Shown here: in pieces, positions 9,101 through 17,742 of the stretch
Position numbering within the stretch: the first letter of the stretch is position 1
How the letters are laid out: the number at the start of each line of letters is the position of its first letter
Assembly: GCA_903876865.1 (NCBI GenBank)
Contig: CAIRBY010000258.1
Location: 1-46,568, forward strand
Length of the DNA stretch: 46,568 bases
DNA from: an uncultured Acidobacteriia bacterium
GTDB lineage: Bacteria; Acidobacteriota; Terriglobia; Bryobacterales; Bryobacteraceae
Reading direction: 5' to 3'
Notes under the pieces: generated by a model
What the model was told of the DNA's origin: nothing
The model's input: only the letters and a program-made list of their open reading frames with translations
Databases searched by the model: none
Made by a program: the position numbers and the translations under genes

Positions 9101-9643
9101 TTAGCTCAGCAGGTAATTCCGCTTCTCCAGGTTTTCGTCGTTCCGCGTCTCGATCGCCTTCGTATCCCGCAACTCCTTCAACGCTGGGTATACCTGCGCC
9201 GCCGTCCGTCCCTTCGGCTTGAGCAGCCCGATAATCTGCACCGAAGTCAGCGGGCGCGCCTTCAGCACCTCGATGCACTCCGCCTTCACCGCTTCCGTAA
9301 TCGTTCTCGGCCGTTCCTGCAAGTGGGACAGGCCATCGTTTTTCGTGGCCGGTCTAGCTACTGTTCTTTTCGCCGCAGGCGCTTTACCCTGTATGCCGCC
9401 GCCTGCCGCCCCGCGAATCTCCGCCACCGGAGCCGCTAGATCCGCCGGCAGCGTATACGTCGACCCAGCCACCGACCCAGCCCCCAGAATCTCCGTCTCC
9501 GCCGCCCGTTCCGCCGCCCGCACTTCGCGCGCCAGATCCACCGTCGTTAGCTCCCGTTCTGCACCCGCGTGCAAAAACTCCGCCACCAGCCGCGCCATCC
9601 CGTCTGACCAGTCCCCATCCATCGCTAACACTCGAATCTTCAT
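9101..9643 (-). CDS. Hypothetical protein carrying the 80-bp repeat; winged-helix-like C-terminus
   Basis: A 180-aa protein. The N-terminal ~70 residues are mixed and end in an Ala/Glu helix. Residues about 93-115 are encoded by the repeat at 9321-9400, a basic linker (G-K-A-P-A-A-K-R-T-V-A-R). The C-terminal 70 residues look like a winged helix (I-I-G-L-L-K-P-K-G-R-T-A-A-Q-V-Y-P-A-L). It lies among distal tail genes but could be a DNA-binding protein. ATG 9643 gives an ATGA overlap with the upstream stop. Confidence 0.55.
   Translation of the reverse strand: MKIRVLAMDGDWSDGMARLVAEFLHAGAERELTTVDLAREVRAAERAAETEILGAGSVAGSTYTLPADLAAPVAEIRGAAGGGIQGKAPAAKRTVARPATKNDGLSHLQERPRTITEAVKAECIEVLKARPLTSVQIIGLLKPKGRTAAQVYPALKELRDTKAIETRNDENLEKRNYLLS
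9321..9400. repeat. 80-bp dispersed repeat, copy A
   Basis: It matches 42182-42261 at 75 of 80 positions. It carries an inverted repeat (GGCCA, 10-nt loop, TGGCC). It is read here within the 180-aa gene in the same frame as copy B reads in its longest frame. Confidence 0.85.
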
Positions 9644-9897
9644 ACCCAAACCTCCGCCGCCAATTCTTCGTACTTCTTCCTGCACGCAGCCACATGCGCC
9701 TCAAACGCCCGGCCGCCATCTCCCGCGAAGATTACATGCGCCGTCGCCTGTGTCTGTTCGTTCACCCGGTACAGCGCCACGTACTGCCGCCGCTCGCCGC
9801 TAGTCCGCACCTCAAACCAAACCTCGCGCCCCTCGATCCGCGCCTTCGCGGCCTCGCCCAGGCGTTGCTCCACCACCATGCTCAATTCGACGTTCAT
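9640..9897 (-). CDS. Small hypothetical tail-region protein
   Basis: An 85-aa protein with mixed alpha/beta character and a sequence around residues 10-50 (W-F-E-V-R then Y-V-A-L-Y-R-V) that suggests a small beta sheet. ATG 9897 overlaps the distal-tail gene stop by 4 bp, and its own stop overlaps the next start by 4 bp. No family recognised. A small tail-assembly or regulatory protein is possible. Confidence 0.5.
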   Translation of the reverse strand: MNVELSMVVEQRLGEAAKARIEGREVWFEVRTSGERRQYVALYRVNEQTQATAHVIFAGDGGRAFEAHVAACRKKYEELAAEVWV

Positions 9898-10622
9898 ACC
9901 AGATACTCCGCAATTTCCACCGTCACCGAACACTGCCCCGCCCCCAACCACCGCACCGCCAGCGAATCCATATCCAACCGGCAGTTCGCGTGCGTGACGC
10001 CCGTATTCGGATCGGTGAAACTGAACCCTCGCAATTTCCCGCCTTGCGCGATGAAGAACGCCAGCCGCGCCGCCAGTTCCGCAGCCGTCAGGCACGGATG
10101 CTCGATCGTCCACGCCCACTTCGCGGCCGTGCGCTCCGCCCACGCATACCGAGGCCCGCTCGCCAGATCGTTCCGCGTCGTCAGCCACTTCGGCTTCGCC
10201 GTGAACGGCCGCTGTCCCACCACCGCCCCGTACAGCGCCGGATACGCCGCCACCGGAGTCCCCGTATACGTCCCATGTGTCACCGTCTGCCGCATCTTCA
10301 CCGTGACGCTGGTCTTCTCCGCCTTCGCCTCGACCTCCGTGAAGTCGTCCGCCTCCAGCCCGAGGTCCGCGTAACTGGTGCCCTGGAACGTGAAGCTGAA
10401 CCCGGAATCAAAGCGCCCCTTCACCGTGTTCCAGAATGTCCGCAGGTCCGCCAGGTCCGCTAGCGGAACATCCGGAAACGTCAGTTCGAATCCCTGTAAC
10501 CCATCCGCCGTTCGCCACCGCTGCTCTGTCCCATCTAGGAACTCCGCCACATCCACCGGTATCGCCACCGTCTGCGTCACCGGGTACCGCAGCGCTACCG
10601 TGGTCGGAAACGTCGCCGGCAT
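9894..10622 (-). CDS. Distal tail / minor tail protein
   Basis: A 242-aa protein of the type found between tape measure and hub genes in siphoviruses. The N-terminus has R-Y-P-V-T-Q then F-L-D-G-T-E-Q-R-W, a pattern typical of DUF2460-like minor tail proteins, and the middle has repeated F-T-F/F-Q-G beta strands. ATG 10622 overlaps the upstream stop by one base. It likely connects tail tube and tip. Confidence 0.6.
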   Translation of the reverse strand: MPATFPTTVALRYPVTQTVAIPVDVAEFLDGTEQRWRTADGLQGFELTFPDVPLADLADLRTFWNTVKGRFDSGFSFTFQGTSYADLGLEADDFTEVEAKAEKTSVTVKMRQTVTHGTYTGTPVAAYPALYGAVVGQRPFTAKPKWLTTRNDLASGPRYAWAERTAAKWAWTIEHPCLTAAELAARLAFFIAQGGKLRGFSFTDPNTGVTHANCRLDMDSLAVRWLGAGQCSVTVEIAEYLV

Positions 10623-10948
10623 CAGTCCCCCTCCGTCAATCGCCCGCACCCATCCGGCGTAGGATAGGCCTCCCGGCCTGTCCCGCTAATCTCTTTTTCG
10701 TCGGCGTCCCGCGCCGGCGCTTCGCCCTCAGCCCGCAACTCCTCCACCACCTCGCACCGAAACCCCGCCCCGCAGATCCCGCACTTCCCCACCACCGAAT
10801 CCGCACCAATCCGCTGCAGATACATCGCCGATGATCCATCGATCAGGCCCGCCAGCCCCTCCGCCGCCTCACGGCCGAACCCGCCCTCCATCCGTAGCGC
10901 CATCGAGTGCCCCGTGTCACACACCGCGACTATCACGTATTCCCTCAT
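10622..10948 (-). CDS. Hypothetical Cys-containing protein between tape measure and distal tail
   Basis: A 108-aa protein with a C-G-I-C motif near residues 62-65 and a third Cys five residues on, which could bind metal. The last 35 residues are charged and probably disordered. ATG 10948 overlaps the tape-measure stop (ATGA), so it is translated with that gene. Position suggests a minor tail or tail-assembly role. No family recognised. Confidence 0.5.
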   Translation of the reverse strand: MREYVIVAVCDTGHSMALRMEGGFGREAAEGLAGLIDGSSAMYLQRIGADSVVGKCGICGAGFRCEVVEELRAEGEAPARDADEKEISGTGREAYPTPDGCGRLTEGD

Positions 10949-13887
10949 CGCCCCGTCGCCACATTCCGCAGGTTCGTCGCCAGCCGCGGCGAAATCCGCC
11001 CTTCCAGCGCCAGGCTCAGCGCATCCGCAATCGCCGGAGCCCGCGCAATTACATCTGTCGAATCCATCGCGCTCACCGGCAGATTCACCTGAATAATCGG
11101 CCGCATATTCCCGCTCATATCGCGGTCCGTCACGTTCCCGTACCGGTCCCTCGCATAGCTCGTCGCCGTCGGCATCGTGTACTGCGAATCCGTCAGCAGT
11201 GTGTTCTCCGCCTTCGTCCGCAGCTGCTTCGGATCGCCCAATAAACTCGCCACCAGCCCCAGAGCCATTCCGACGCCCGCGACGATCGGCGCCGCCGGTC
11301 CCGCCACCCCGCTCAGCGCCATAATCGCGCCCGCCCCGCCGGCCAGCGCTCCCGTCCCCGATAGCGCACCCTGCGCTCCCCCGGCCTTGAATCCCGAGTA
11401 CGCGCCGAACGCCCCGGCCGCCGCCGCCATCCCGATCCCCACGCCCTTCGCCGCCCCGGCAGCCATCCCGCCGCCACTGCTCGCGCTCGCCGTCGCCGAC
11501 TGGCCGCCCGTCCATCCCGCGTCCGGACCCCACGCGCTCGAATCCTTCAGGCTCGCCCACGCCTGGTCCAACTCCGCCGGGCTCAGGTCGCTTGCCGATC
11601 CCCCGCCGTCGAACACCTTCGACCATGCTCCGCCGCTCGGCATTCCGCCGCCGCCCCCGCTCCGTGACGTGGCCAGCGCCCGCGCCGCCATCATCAACTG
11701 TTGCGCCGCCGTCGAAAGCTGGCCGCCTGCCGCCGTCAGCTTCATCGCCCCGCCATCCTTCAGTGGATCGGTCCCGAATGGCGTCCCTCGCAGCACTTTC
11801 CCCAAAAATGTCGGATCTTCCGCCGTACCCTGCCCCGGCAGCGCCAGATGCCCGCTCTGCCCCTGTAGTAGCGTCACTGCCGCGTTCTGGAACATCGTGC
11901 GGCCCCAGCCCAACGCCATACCCTTTAGGAAGTCCTCGACGCCCTTCCCGCCCCGCAACAGCGCATCGAACGCCTGCCCGCTCAAGTTCCGCAGATCGTC
12001 CAGCCGCTTCCGCTGCAACTCCGCCAGCATCAGTTCGTGCTGCTCGTCAGCGTCGAACGTAGCCTGCTTCAGCGCGAGGTACGCTTCCGCCGTCTCCAGC
12101 TGCGCCTTGCCCGCATCCCGCTCAGTCCGCGCCTCGTCCATCGAGATTTTGTGCAGTTCGTTCGCTAGCGCGATCCGCCGGCTGTACATCGCGTTCGCCA
12201 GCTCCACTTCCTGCCCCGGCTGCGCCGCGAGCCCAAGCATCGCAATGTCCTGCCCCGCGCTCGACTCCCGCCGCCGCAGTTGCCCGGTTTTACTGAGCTC
12301 CCGAATCCGATCCGCCGCCTTGATCCACGCGTCCGTATAGCGCACTGCGGCCTCATTGCCGCCCTGCACCATTTCATCGCCCATCTTTGCGACCGCGTCA
12401 CGGTTCTCGCGTGTGAGCTTCGCCCAACCCTCCGCCAGGTCCGCGGCCTGCTTATTCACTACCGCGGCAACTTCCAGGTTTGCCGCATACCCCGCGCGCA
12501 GTGGGCTCGCCCCCTTCGCTACCTCCGCATCCCGCCGCTCGTAGATCTTATCGATTTCGCTCTTGCCCTTGTCCCCCGCCTCTTTCTCGAACGCCGCCAG
12601 CGACTTCTCCGCCGCCTCCAGATCCTTCGTGTGCTGGATCTGCGCCTTCAGCCCATCCACCTTCTTCATGGCGCGCTCATACGCCGCCACGTCCTCGGCC
12701 GAACTCTTTCCAGCCGTTGGTTCGCCCATCCCCTTCAGCGCATCTTCCGCCGCCTTCAGTTGGTACTGCAGGTCCGCCCCGCGGCGCGATTGGAACCCCT
12801 TAACCGCCGCATCCCCGCGCTCCCTGGCGAAGATCAGTCGGTCCGCCGCATCCTGCCGCTCCAGGCTCACTGGAAGATTCCACGCGTCCCGCTGGTCCAC
12901 CAGGCCGCCGAACCCGGCGCCGCGCAGCACCTGATTCTTCTGGTAGCCGCTGTCCTGCGTATACCCGCCGAAGTTAATCCCTCGCTTAACCAGATCCTCG
13001 TACGTGTACTGCTTCCCGCTCGTATCCTTCAGCGCGAACGTGATCACCGCCGCCAGCGGCTCTTTGAACTTGCGCCCGAGGCGCTCCCACAAAACCTCCA
13101 CTTCGGTGATTGCCCGGTGGTAGTTTTCCCACCGCTTGACATCCTCTTCCCCGGCCCCGAGCCCCATCTCCTTCGCCCGCGCCACATTCTCCGCCAGGCC
13201 CAAAATCACCGGGATGCCTTCGATTCCGACCCGGTTGAAGATCGCCCGCGCTGCGGTCGCCCGCTCCAGCGCGTTCTTCATCCCGCCCAACCCCTCCGAA
13301 ATGTCCAGCAATAGTGTCGAGGTCGGCTTCAGTTCGCCATTGGCGCCGCGCATCTCGATGCCCATGCCCTTGATGACATCGCGCGCCTTCTGTCCCTTCT
13401 CGGAATTATCGTCGGTCGCATCCGTCAGGCCGCGCATCATCTTTTCATAGATGCTCACGTCCTGCCCGGTCATGCGCGCCGCATACCCAAACTGCCCCAC
13501 TTCTTTCGTGGTCAGCCCCGTCCGCAACGCTACATTCTGAATCTGTAGCCCATACTCGCCCAGCGAATGCGCCGCCTCGAATGCCACCGCGCTCAGCGCT
13601 CCGAATACGGCGCCGCCCACAGTGAGTCCCGCGCCCAGCGGCCCCATCCCCTTCAAGAGGTTTTCAATCGCTGCGCCGGCCGTGCCCAGCGGATCCTCAA
13701 TCCCCGACTTCACCTTTGCCGCGAAATTGTCGAACCCCGGATGCTCCGAGACCTTCTTCGAACTCTCGCTCGCTTTATCGATCGAGGCCGCCACCCGGTC
13801 GAAACTCTGCGCCAACTTCTCCACATCGGCCGTGCCGACGCTCTGCGCCTCCACTACCGATAAAAACCGCGTTGTCGCCGTACCCAT
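10945..13887 (-). CDS. Tape measure protein
   Basis: A 980-aa protein with the layout of siphovirus tape measure proteins: charged coiled-coil N-terminus, a hydrophobic Gly/Ala segment at about 70-110, a long charged helical middle (about 350-650), and a Gly/Ala-rich hydrophobic region near 830-900. It follows the tail assembly chaperone genes and precedes distal tail genes, which is the usual order. It sets tail length and probably helps DNA enter the cell. A tail length of about 150 nm is expected if the rule of roughly 1.5 angstrom per residue holds. Confidence 0.85.
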   Translation of the reverse strand: MGTATTRFLSVVEAQSVGTADVEKLAQSFDRVAASIDKASESSKKVSEHPGFDNFAAKVKSGIEDPLGTAGAAIENLLKGMGPLGAGLTVGGAVFGALSAVAFEAAHSLGEYGLQIQNVALRTGLTTKEVGQFGYAARMTGQDVSIYEKMMRGLTDATDDNSEKGQKARDVIKGMGIEMRGANGELKPTSTLLLDISEGLGGMKNALERATAARAIFNRVGIEGIPVILGLAENVARAKEMGLGAGEEDVKRWENYHRAITEVEVLWERLGRKFKEPLAAVITFALKDTSGKQYTYEDLVKRGINFGGYTQDSGYQKNQVLRGAGFGGLVDQRDAWNLPVSLERQDAADRLIFARERGDAAVKGFQSRRGADLQYQLKAAEDALKGMGEPTAGKSSAEDVAAYERAMKKVDGLKAQIQHTKDLEAAEKSLAAFEKEAGDKGKSEIDKIYERRDAEVAKGASPLRAGYAANLEVAAVVNKQAADLAEGWAKLTRENRDAVAKMGDEMVQGGNEAAVRYTDAWIKAADRIRELSKTGQLRRRESSAGQDIAMLGLAAQPGQEVELANAMYSRRIALANELHKISMDEARTERDAGKAQLETAEAYLALKQATFDADEQHELMLAELQRKRLDDLRNLSGQAFDALLRGGKGVEDFLKGMALGWGRTMFQNAAVTLLQGQSGHLALPGQGTAEDPTFLGKVLRGTPFGTDPLKDGGAMKLTAAGGQLSTAAQQLMMAARALATSRSGGGGGMPSGGAWSKVFDGGGSASDLSPAELDQAWASLKDSSAWGPDAGWTGGQSATASASSGGGMAAGAAKGVGIGMAAAAGAFGAYSGFKAGGAQGALSGTGALAGGAGAIMALSGVAGPAAPIVAGVGMALGLVASLLGDPKQLRTKAENTLLTDSQYTMPTATSYARDRYGNVTDRDMSGNMRPIIQVNLPVSAMDSTDVIARAPAIADALSLALEGRISPRLATNLRNVATGR

Positions 13888-14493
13888 TTACGCGACCCTC
13901 CGCAGCATCCGCCCCGCCCCGCTCATCGACGTCGCCCCTGCCAGCCCCAGCGTCATCAGCCGCTCCGCCACGCCCTGCGGGAAAATCTCCCCGCTCCGCT
14001 GTGCCAGCGCCCGCACGCTCGCCGGCGACCATCCCCACCAGGGCGAGCGCCGTTCGTTCGCCAGTGCCTTGATCCGGCCCGCATTCCGCGTGATCGCGAA
14101 CGTCGCCCGCTTGTCGTCCACATAGTTGACGCGGATATCGTCGAGCATGTGTCCGTCTTTCCCCGGACCCCGCAGATCGCGGATCGGCGCCAGTCCGTGC
14201 GCTGCCTTCCACTGCCCATAGCCTTCCCGACGGAACCCCTTGGCCTCTTTGTCGTACCGGACCACCGACCCGCTCAGAGCCTTCATCGGCGCGCCGCCGC
14301 TTCCGATCCCCGCCGCCGCCTGCTGTAGCTGCAGCTGAATGCCGTACTCCGCCAGCAGCCGCACCTTCTCCGCCTTCACCCAGCCGGCGCCGATCACCCC
14401 GACGCTCGTCCGCACGATCCCCGCCTGCTCGCGAAACCACGCCACCGGCCGCCCGTCCTTCGTTTTCTTGATCGTGATCGTCGGCATCGGCAT
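13888..14493 (-). CDS. Putative minor tail / virion morphogenesis protein
   Basis: A 201-aa basic protein lying between the chaperone genes and the tape measure. It has a basic N-terminal beta segment (T-I-T-I-K-K-T-K-D-G-R-P) and a central region with V-R-Y-D-K-E and R-G-P-G-K-D-G-H-M-L-D-D motifs, reminiscent of Mu gpG-like virion morphogenesis proteins. That similarity is weak. The start at 14493 is 7 bp from the upstream stop. Confidence 0.45.
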   Translation of the reverse strand: MPMPTITIKKTKDGRPVAWFREQAGIVRTSVGVIGAGWVKAEKVRLLAEYGIQLQLQQAAAGIGSGGAPMKALSGSVVRYDKEAKGFRREGYGQWKAAHGLAPIRDLRGPGKDGHMLDDIRVNYVDDKRATFAITRNAGRIKALANERRSPWWGWSPASVRALAQRSGEIFPQGVAERLMTLGLAGATSMSGAGRMLRRVA

Positions 14494-14499
14494 CGTGGT

Positions 14500-14742
14500 T
14501 TACTCCCTTGCTCCCATCGCCTGCACTCGCGCATTTTCTTGCGCCATTAACTCGCCCTGGATCGTCTCCACCGCGTCAAACCACCGCGCGGACCACCGGG
14601 ATGCGTCCATGCCACCCACTACTCCGCCCGTCGCTTCATGCACCCGGCGTGCCTTCATGAATTTCGCAATCCACTTCAGGCTCGCCTCCGTAATCCGCGC
14701 CACCGGACACTCGCAACTCTCGACGTCCACCTCGTACGTCAT
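14500..14742 (-). CDS. Tail assembly chaperone, second frame (gpT-like extension)
   Basis: 80 aa from ATG 14742, but no good ribosome site precedes that ATG. The frame is open upstream across the end of the preceding gene, in the -1 frame, back to at least 14838. It is therefore better read as the T half of a G-T fusion made by -1 frameshifting in the preceding gene, as in lambda. C-E-C-P-V near residue 10 and a basic helix follow. It sits before the tape measure, as expected. Confidence 0.6.
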   Translation of the reverse strand: MTYEVDVESCECPVARITEASLKWIAKFMKARRVHEATGGVVGGMDASRWSARWFDAVETIQGELMAQENARVQAMGARE

Positions 14743-14783
14743 CTCGCTCTTGCCGCTGCCTTCGCGGTAATGAGCCCGCCAGA

Positions 14784-15434
14784 CTACGCTGCCGTCGTCG
14801 ACTGCGCTCCGGCTGTGACCGTCGCATTCACATTTTCCAGGACCGTGGTACTTGGTACACCCGCGCCGGTAATCGTGACCAGCCTGCCGGCAGCATCCGC
14901 ACTCCCACTCTTCGCGCCCCCATCCACCGCTGCGGCCGAAGTGGAGGGCGACTCTAAATTTTCGACCTCGTCCGGTTCCAGGCCCAGTTCCCGCCGCACC
15001 GCCCGGGCGATCTCAAAGTACAACACGTCCGGCCCGCGATCCCGCAGCAGTTCCAGCGTCGGCGCCAGCACCGTCGTCTCTTCATCGTCCTGGTAAGACA
15101 GTCCGATGATCCGCACCAGCCCGTACGCCACGCGCATCGGCGTCAGTCGCGTCGTGTCGATCCGGTTGATTTTCTCCCCGAGCTCGACCATCTCTTTCAA
15201 GCGATCTTCTGGGAAGGTGAACTCCGCCCCGGTCGTCTTCGCCGTTTCCACCGCCGCTTGGTATTCCTTGACCAGCGGCTGCATCTGTTCCCGCAGCGGC
15301 CGCGCCTCTTCCAGCGCCTCGGCCATCCGCTCGTCCAGCGCTTCCCGCCGTGCCGCGGTCATCTTGCGAATGACGAAGGCGACCCCCGGGACCGCCTTCG
15401 ATTCGATCTGCAACGTGCTCGAATGCACCACCAT
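14784..15434 (-). CDS. Tail assembly chaperone (gpG-like)
   Basis: A 216-aa protein. A beta-rich N-terminus is followed by a long charged helix (residues about 25-75, with A-R-R-E-A-L-D-E-R) and a helical C-terminal half. The last 60 residues are Ser/Thr/Gly/Ala-rich and probably disordered. It lies between the tail tube and the tape measure, where the G/GT chaperones sit. ATG 15434 overlaps a possible GTG 15437. A candidate slip site, GGAAAAT, is at 14838-14832, about 16 codons before the stop. Confidence 0.65.
   Translation of the reverse strand: MVVHSSTLQIESKAVPGVAFVIRKMTAARREALDERMAEALEEARPLREQMQPLVKEYQAAVETAKTTGAEFTFPEDRLKEMVELGEKINRIDTTRLTPMRVAYGLVRIIGLSYQDDEETTVLAPTLELLRDRGPDVLYFEIARAVRRELGLEPDEVENLESPSTSAAAVDGGAKSGSADAAGRLVTITGAGVPSTTVLENVNATVTAGAQSTTAA
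14832..14838 (-). promoter_or_regulatory. Candidate -1 frameshift heptamer GGAAAAT
   Basis: In the gpG-like frame this reads G-GAA-AAT. After a -1 slip it reads GGA-AAA and the new frame stays open through 14500. It is not a textbook XXXYYYZ site, so the assignment is tentative. It is the only A-rich heptamer near the 3' end of the gene. Confidence 0.35.
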
Positions 15435-15449
15435 CACAACCCCCGCGAA

Positions 15450-16472
15450 CTACGTCGCCTTCAACGTATACTGATCCTTCGCGCTGATGCTCGAGGGATA
15501 TGCCACCGCGCCACTGAAGTTCACTACCCGGCGCGTGCCCTGCGCCGAGTACGTCGGCTTCGGCACGATGATATTGTTCAGCTGGTGCGTCCAGATGTTG
15601 CCCGCCACCGTCCCGATCACAAACGTCGCATTCACCGGCGTGCGCGTGAACGCCTTCTGCTTCAGCGTCCGCAAGTTTGCGGAGTCGTTATCCGCCATGC
15701 TCCAGTCCAGGTTCACCAGGCGATCGCCCGGCACGCCTGCCGTCGCGAATTCGGTATTGCCCGTCTTCAGTAGCTCGCGCATCACCGACAGCGCCACTTT
15801 GCCGCTCACGATATTCGTGTAGGCGTTCGAATCGATCGTCGCCGTCACCTTGAAGCCCTGCGGAAACGTGCCGTTTACCACTGGCGAACTCGGTACGCTC
15901 GGCCACGCCGTCAGCCCGCCCTTCGCCGCCGTCGGCGTTGTGCCGTCCGCGGCCTGGTCGTTGTCGTACACCCACGAGCCCTCACCGCTAAAACTGAACG
16001 TTGGCACATCGCCGCCGAACGCCGCCTCGAACTTCTGAACTAGGGAGTTGAAGCAACATTTCTGTGTCGCGTTCGGCACCAGATTCATGAAGTCCCAGAT
16101 CGCCAGGTAAAACAACGCGTCCGCCAGGGAGTACGTCACCGAGGTCGAGGCCACCACCGTCCCCGCCGCGCCAAAGATCCCCTGCAGGAAGTTCTTGCAG
16201 TCCGGCGCCGTCCCCGCCGCGCCGTTCGGAGCCGCCGACATCGATGCCGCCCAGCTCGCGATGCGCCGGCCGCCCTGCGCCACGATCCGGTCCAGTGAGC
16301 CCGTCAAGTCCGGCCGCTCGATCTCGTTGACCTTTGCCTCCGTCGTCAGGCTCGTGATCAGGCAGCAGTCGGAGTTGCTGACCGTCGCCGTTCCCGTTGT
16401 GTTCGGAATCGCGTCGAACGCGCTCTGCAGCTGCGGGAAGCATTGTTGATTTCTTACGAAAACGTCAGACAT
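15450..16472 (-). CDS. Major tail tube protein
   Basis: A 340-aa protein with beta-rich composition and many Asn, Thr and Ala. It lies between the tail-terminator region and the chaperones, where gpV-like tail tube proteins are found. Several Cys residues (near 11, 36, 37, 93, 138-139) are unusual for a tube protein and might stabilise the subunit. The start is preceded by a GGAGGGCAAGT ribosome site. Assignment is by position and composition. Confidence 0.65.
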   Translation of the reverse strand: MSDVFVRNQQCFPQLQSAFDAIPNTTGTATVSNSDCCLITSLTTEAKVNEIERPDLTGSLDRIVAQGGRRIASWAASMSAAPNGAAGTAPDCKNFLQGIFGAAGTVVASTSVTYSLADALFYLAIWDFMNLVPNATQKCCFNSLVQKFEAAFGGDVPTFSFSGEGSWVYDNDQAADGTTPTAAKGGLTAWPSVPSSPVVNGTFPQGFKVTATIDSNAYTNIVSGKVALSVMRELLKTGNTEFATAGVPGDRLVNLDWSMADNDSANLRTLKQKAFTRTPVNATFVIGTVAGNIWTHQLNNIIVPKPTYSAQGTRRVVNFSGAVAYPSSISAKDQYTLKAT

Positions 16473-16784
16473 TTACTTGCCCTCCTCCGGACCCGCCAAC
16501 TCTTCGCGCAGCGCGTGTACCGCCAGCAGCGCCGCCTTCCGCTTCGCCGTGAATTCGGCCGGCGCCGTCTCGTGCGCGCCAAACGGCCCGTACTTCCGCT
16601 GCTCCTCCGCCGTCACGCCGAGCGCGTCGAACTCCTCCGCCTTCACCAGCGCCGACCCGCCCAGCACCGCGTCCTTAGCCTGCTCTTCCGTCAGCGAAAC
16701 CCGCTGCCCGAATTCGCGCATCGAAAAAACGCCCATCATGTGGGAGGGCGCCGACCCCACAAACACGTATACGGCAGTCGTCAT
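16473..16784 (-). CDS. Small hypothetical tail-region protein
   Basis: A 103-aa protein. The N-terminus has a beta-strand pattern (A-V-Y-V-F-V-G) and the remainder is helical and charged, ending E-E-G-K. It overlaps the tail-completion gene upstream by 4 bp (ATGA) and abuts the tail tube gene. No family recognised. A head-tail joining or tail-initiator role is possible from position. Confidence 0.45.
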   Translation of the reverse strand: MTTAVYVFVGSAPSHMMGVFSMREFGQRVSLTEEQAKDAVLGGSALVKAEEFDALGVTAEEQRKYGPFGAHETAPAEFTAKRKAALLAVHALREELAGPEEGK

Positions 16785-17344
16785 ACATTCACCTCGAAAG
16801 ATGCCCGGTAAGTCACGCTTTGCACCAGGCTCAATTTGTCTTCATCCTGGCTCACCACCCGCGGCTCCGAAGGCGGGTCCCAGGATAGATCGCCTCGATA
16901 ACTCGCCACCACCAACTCCGCGTCCAGGCACGCCAGCATCGCCGCCTCGGTCGCCTCCCGCAGATCTACCAGGCCCGACATCCGCATCGGAATCGGCAGG
17001 AAGATCCGCCAGAACACCTCGAGGTAGCCGCTGAACGTCCGCGGCATCTGCAGGTGTAGGTTCTGTCCGCTCCCCGTCCACATCGCCAGCACCGGAAAAT
17101 CCGGCTCCCGGATCGCCAGCAGTTCGTCCAGTGACCAGTCCCCCCGGAAATAGTTCTGCGTCGGAACCTGGTCCGGTCCGGTAGCGGGCTCCAGCGCCGG
17201 CTCCGTCCCGCTGAAATCGATCACATACGCCAGTTGCGGAATCCCAAACTCCGCACAAGCTGCGGCGAGTGCAGTGCTAAACACCGCATCGAACCGCGTT
17301 TCGAGCGCGCTCCGCACCAGCCGCGAGACCTGAATCGCGCTCAC
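16781..17344 (-). CDS. Tail terminator / minor tail protein (gpU/gpZ-like)
   Basis: A 187-aa protein with mixed alpha/beta fold. It lies between the head-tail joining gene and the tube gene, the usual place for tail completion proteins. GTG 17344 overlaps the upstream stop (GTGA). A degenerate copy of the 14-bp palindrome (two mismatches) lies 15 nt upstream of the start, inside the preceding gene. The role is positional. Confidence 0.5.
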   Translation of the reverse strand: MSAIQVSRLVRSALETRFDAVFSTALAAACAEFGIPQLAYVIDFSGTEPALEPATGPDQVPTQNYFRGDWSLDELLAIREPDFPVLAMWTGSGQNLHLQMPRTFSGYLEVFWRIFLPIPMRMSGLVDLREATEAAMLACLDAELVVASYRGDLSWDPPSEPRVVSQDEDKLSLVQSVTYRASFEVNV

Positions 17345-17673
17345 AGTGCCCCGCCATGTGCGCGCGCCTGCACTCTGCGATGTAGCGTCAGGTTGCAGAG
17401 CCCGCGCGGCGGATTGATCACCGCCTTCACCACATATATCCCCCCGTCAGCCCAGACCACCGTGTCCCCCATCCTCGGATTCGTCACGATGCTCGGGTCC
17501 ACTTCGATCTCCCCGAAATACGCCGGCGCCGCGCCCTGCGGTACCGTCGGCTTCGCCAGCCAGCAATACGTCTCGATCGCATCCCCGATCAGCGGCTGGT
17601 ACGTGATAGGCAACCCCATCACCTCCAGACACGCCGAATTCGAATCCGCAATCGCATCATCCAAGTCGCTCAT
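17341..17673 (-). CDS. Head-tail joining protein
   Basis: A 110-aa protein directly after the capsid gene, with a beta-rich middle (G-D-T-V-V-W-A-D-G-G-I-Y-V-V) typical of small head-tail connectors such as gpFII-like proteins. It is the first tail-side gene after the capsid. Its 3' end overlaps the next gene by 4 bp. Assignment by size, fold pattern and position. Confidence 0.5.
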   Translation of the reverse strand: MSDLDDAIADSNSACLEVMGLPITYQPLIGDAIETYCWLAKPTVPQGAAPAYFGEIEVDPSIVTNPRMGDTVVWADGGIYVVKAVINPPRGLCNLTLHRRVQARAHGGAL

Positions 17674-17692
17674 CGTTCACCCTCGGAAAATC

Positions 17693-17716
17693 GGGGAGAC
17701 GCCCGCGCGCCTCCCC
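17693..17716 (-). terminator. Candidate attenuating hairpin after the capsid gene
   Basis: An inverted repeat GGGGAG ... CTCCCC with a GC-rich loop, followed on the minus strand by GATTTT. It lies in the 69-bp gap between the capsid gene and the next gene. The T-run is short, so it may only reduce read-through or protect the 3' end of the capsid mRNA. Confidence 0.4.
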
Positions 17717-17742
17717 AAGTCACAGGAGAATCACAGGAGAAA

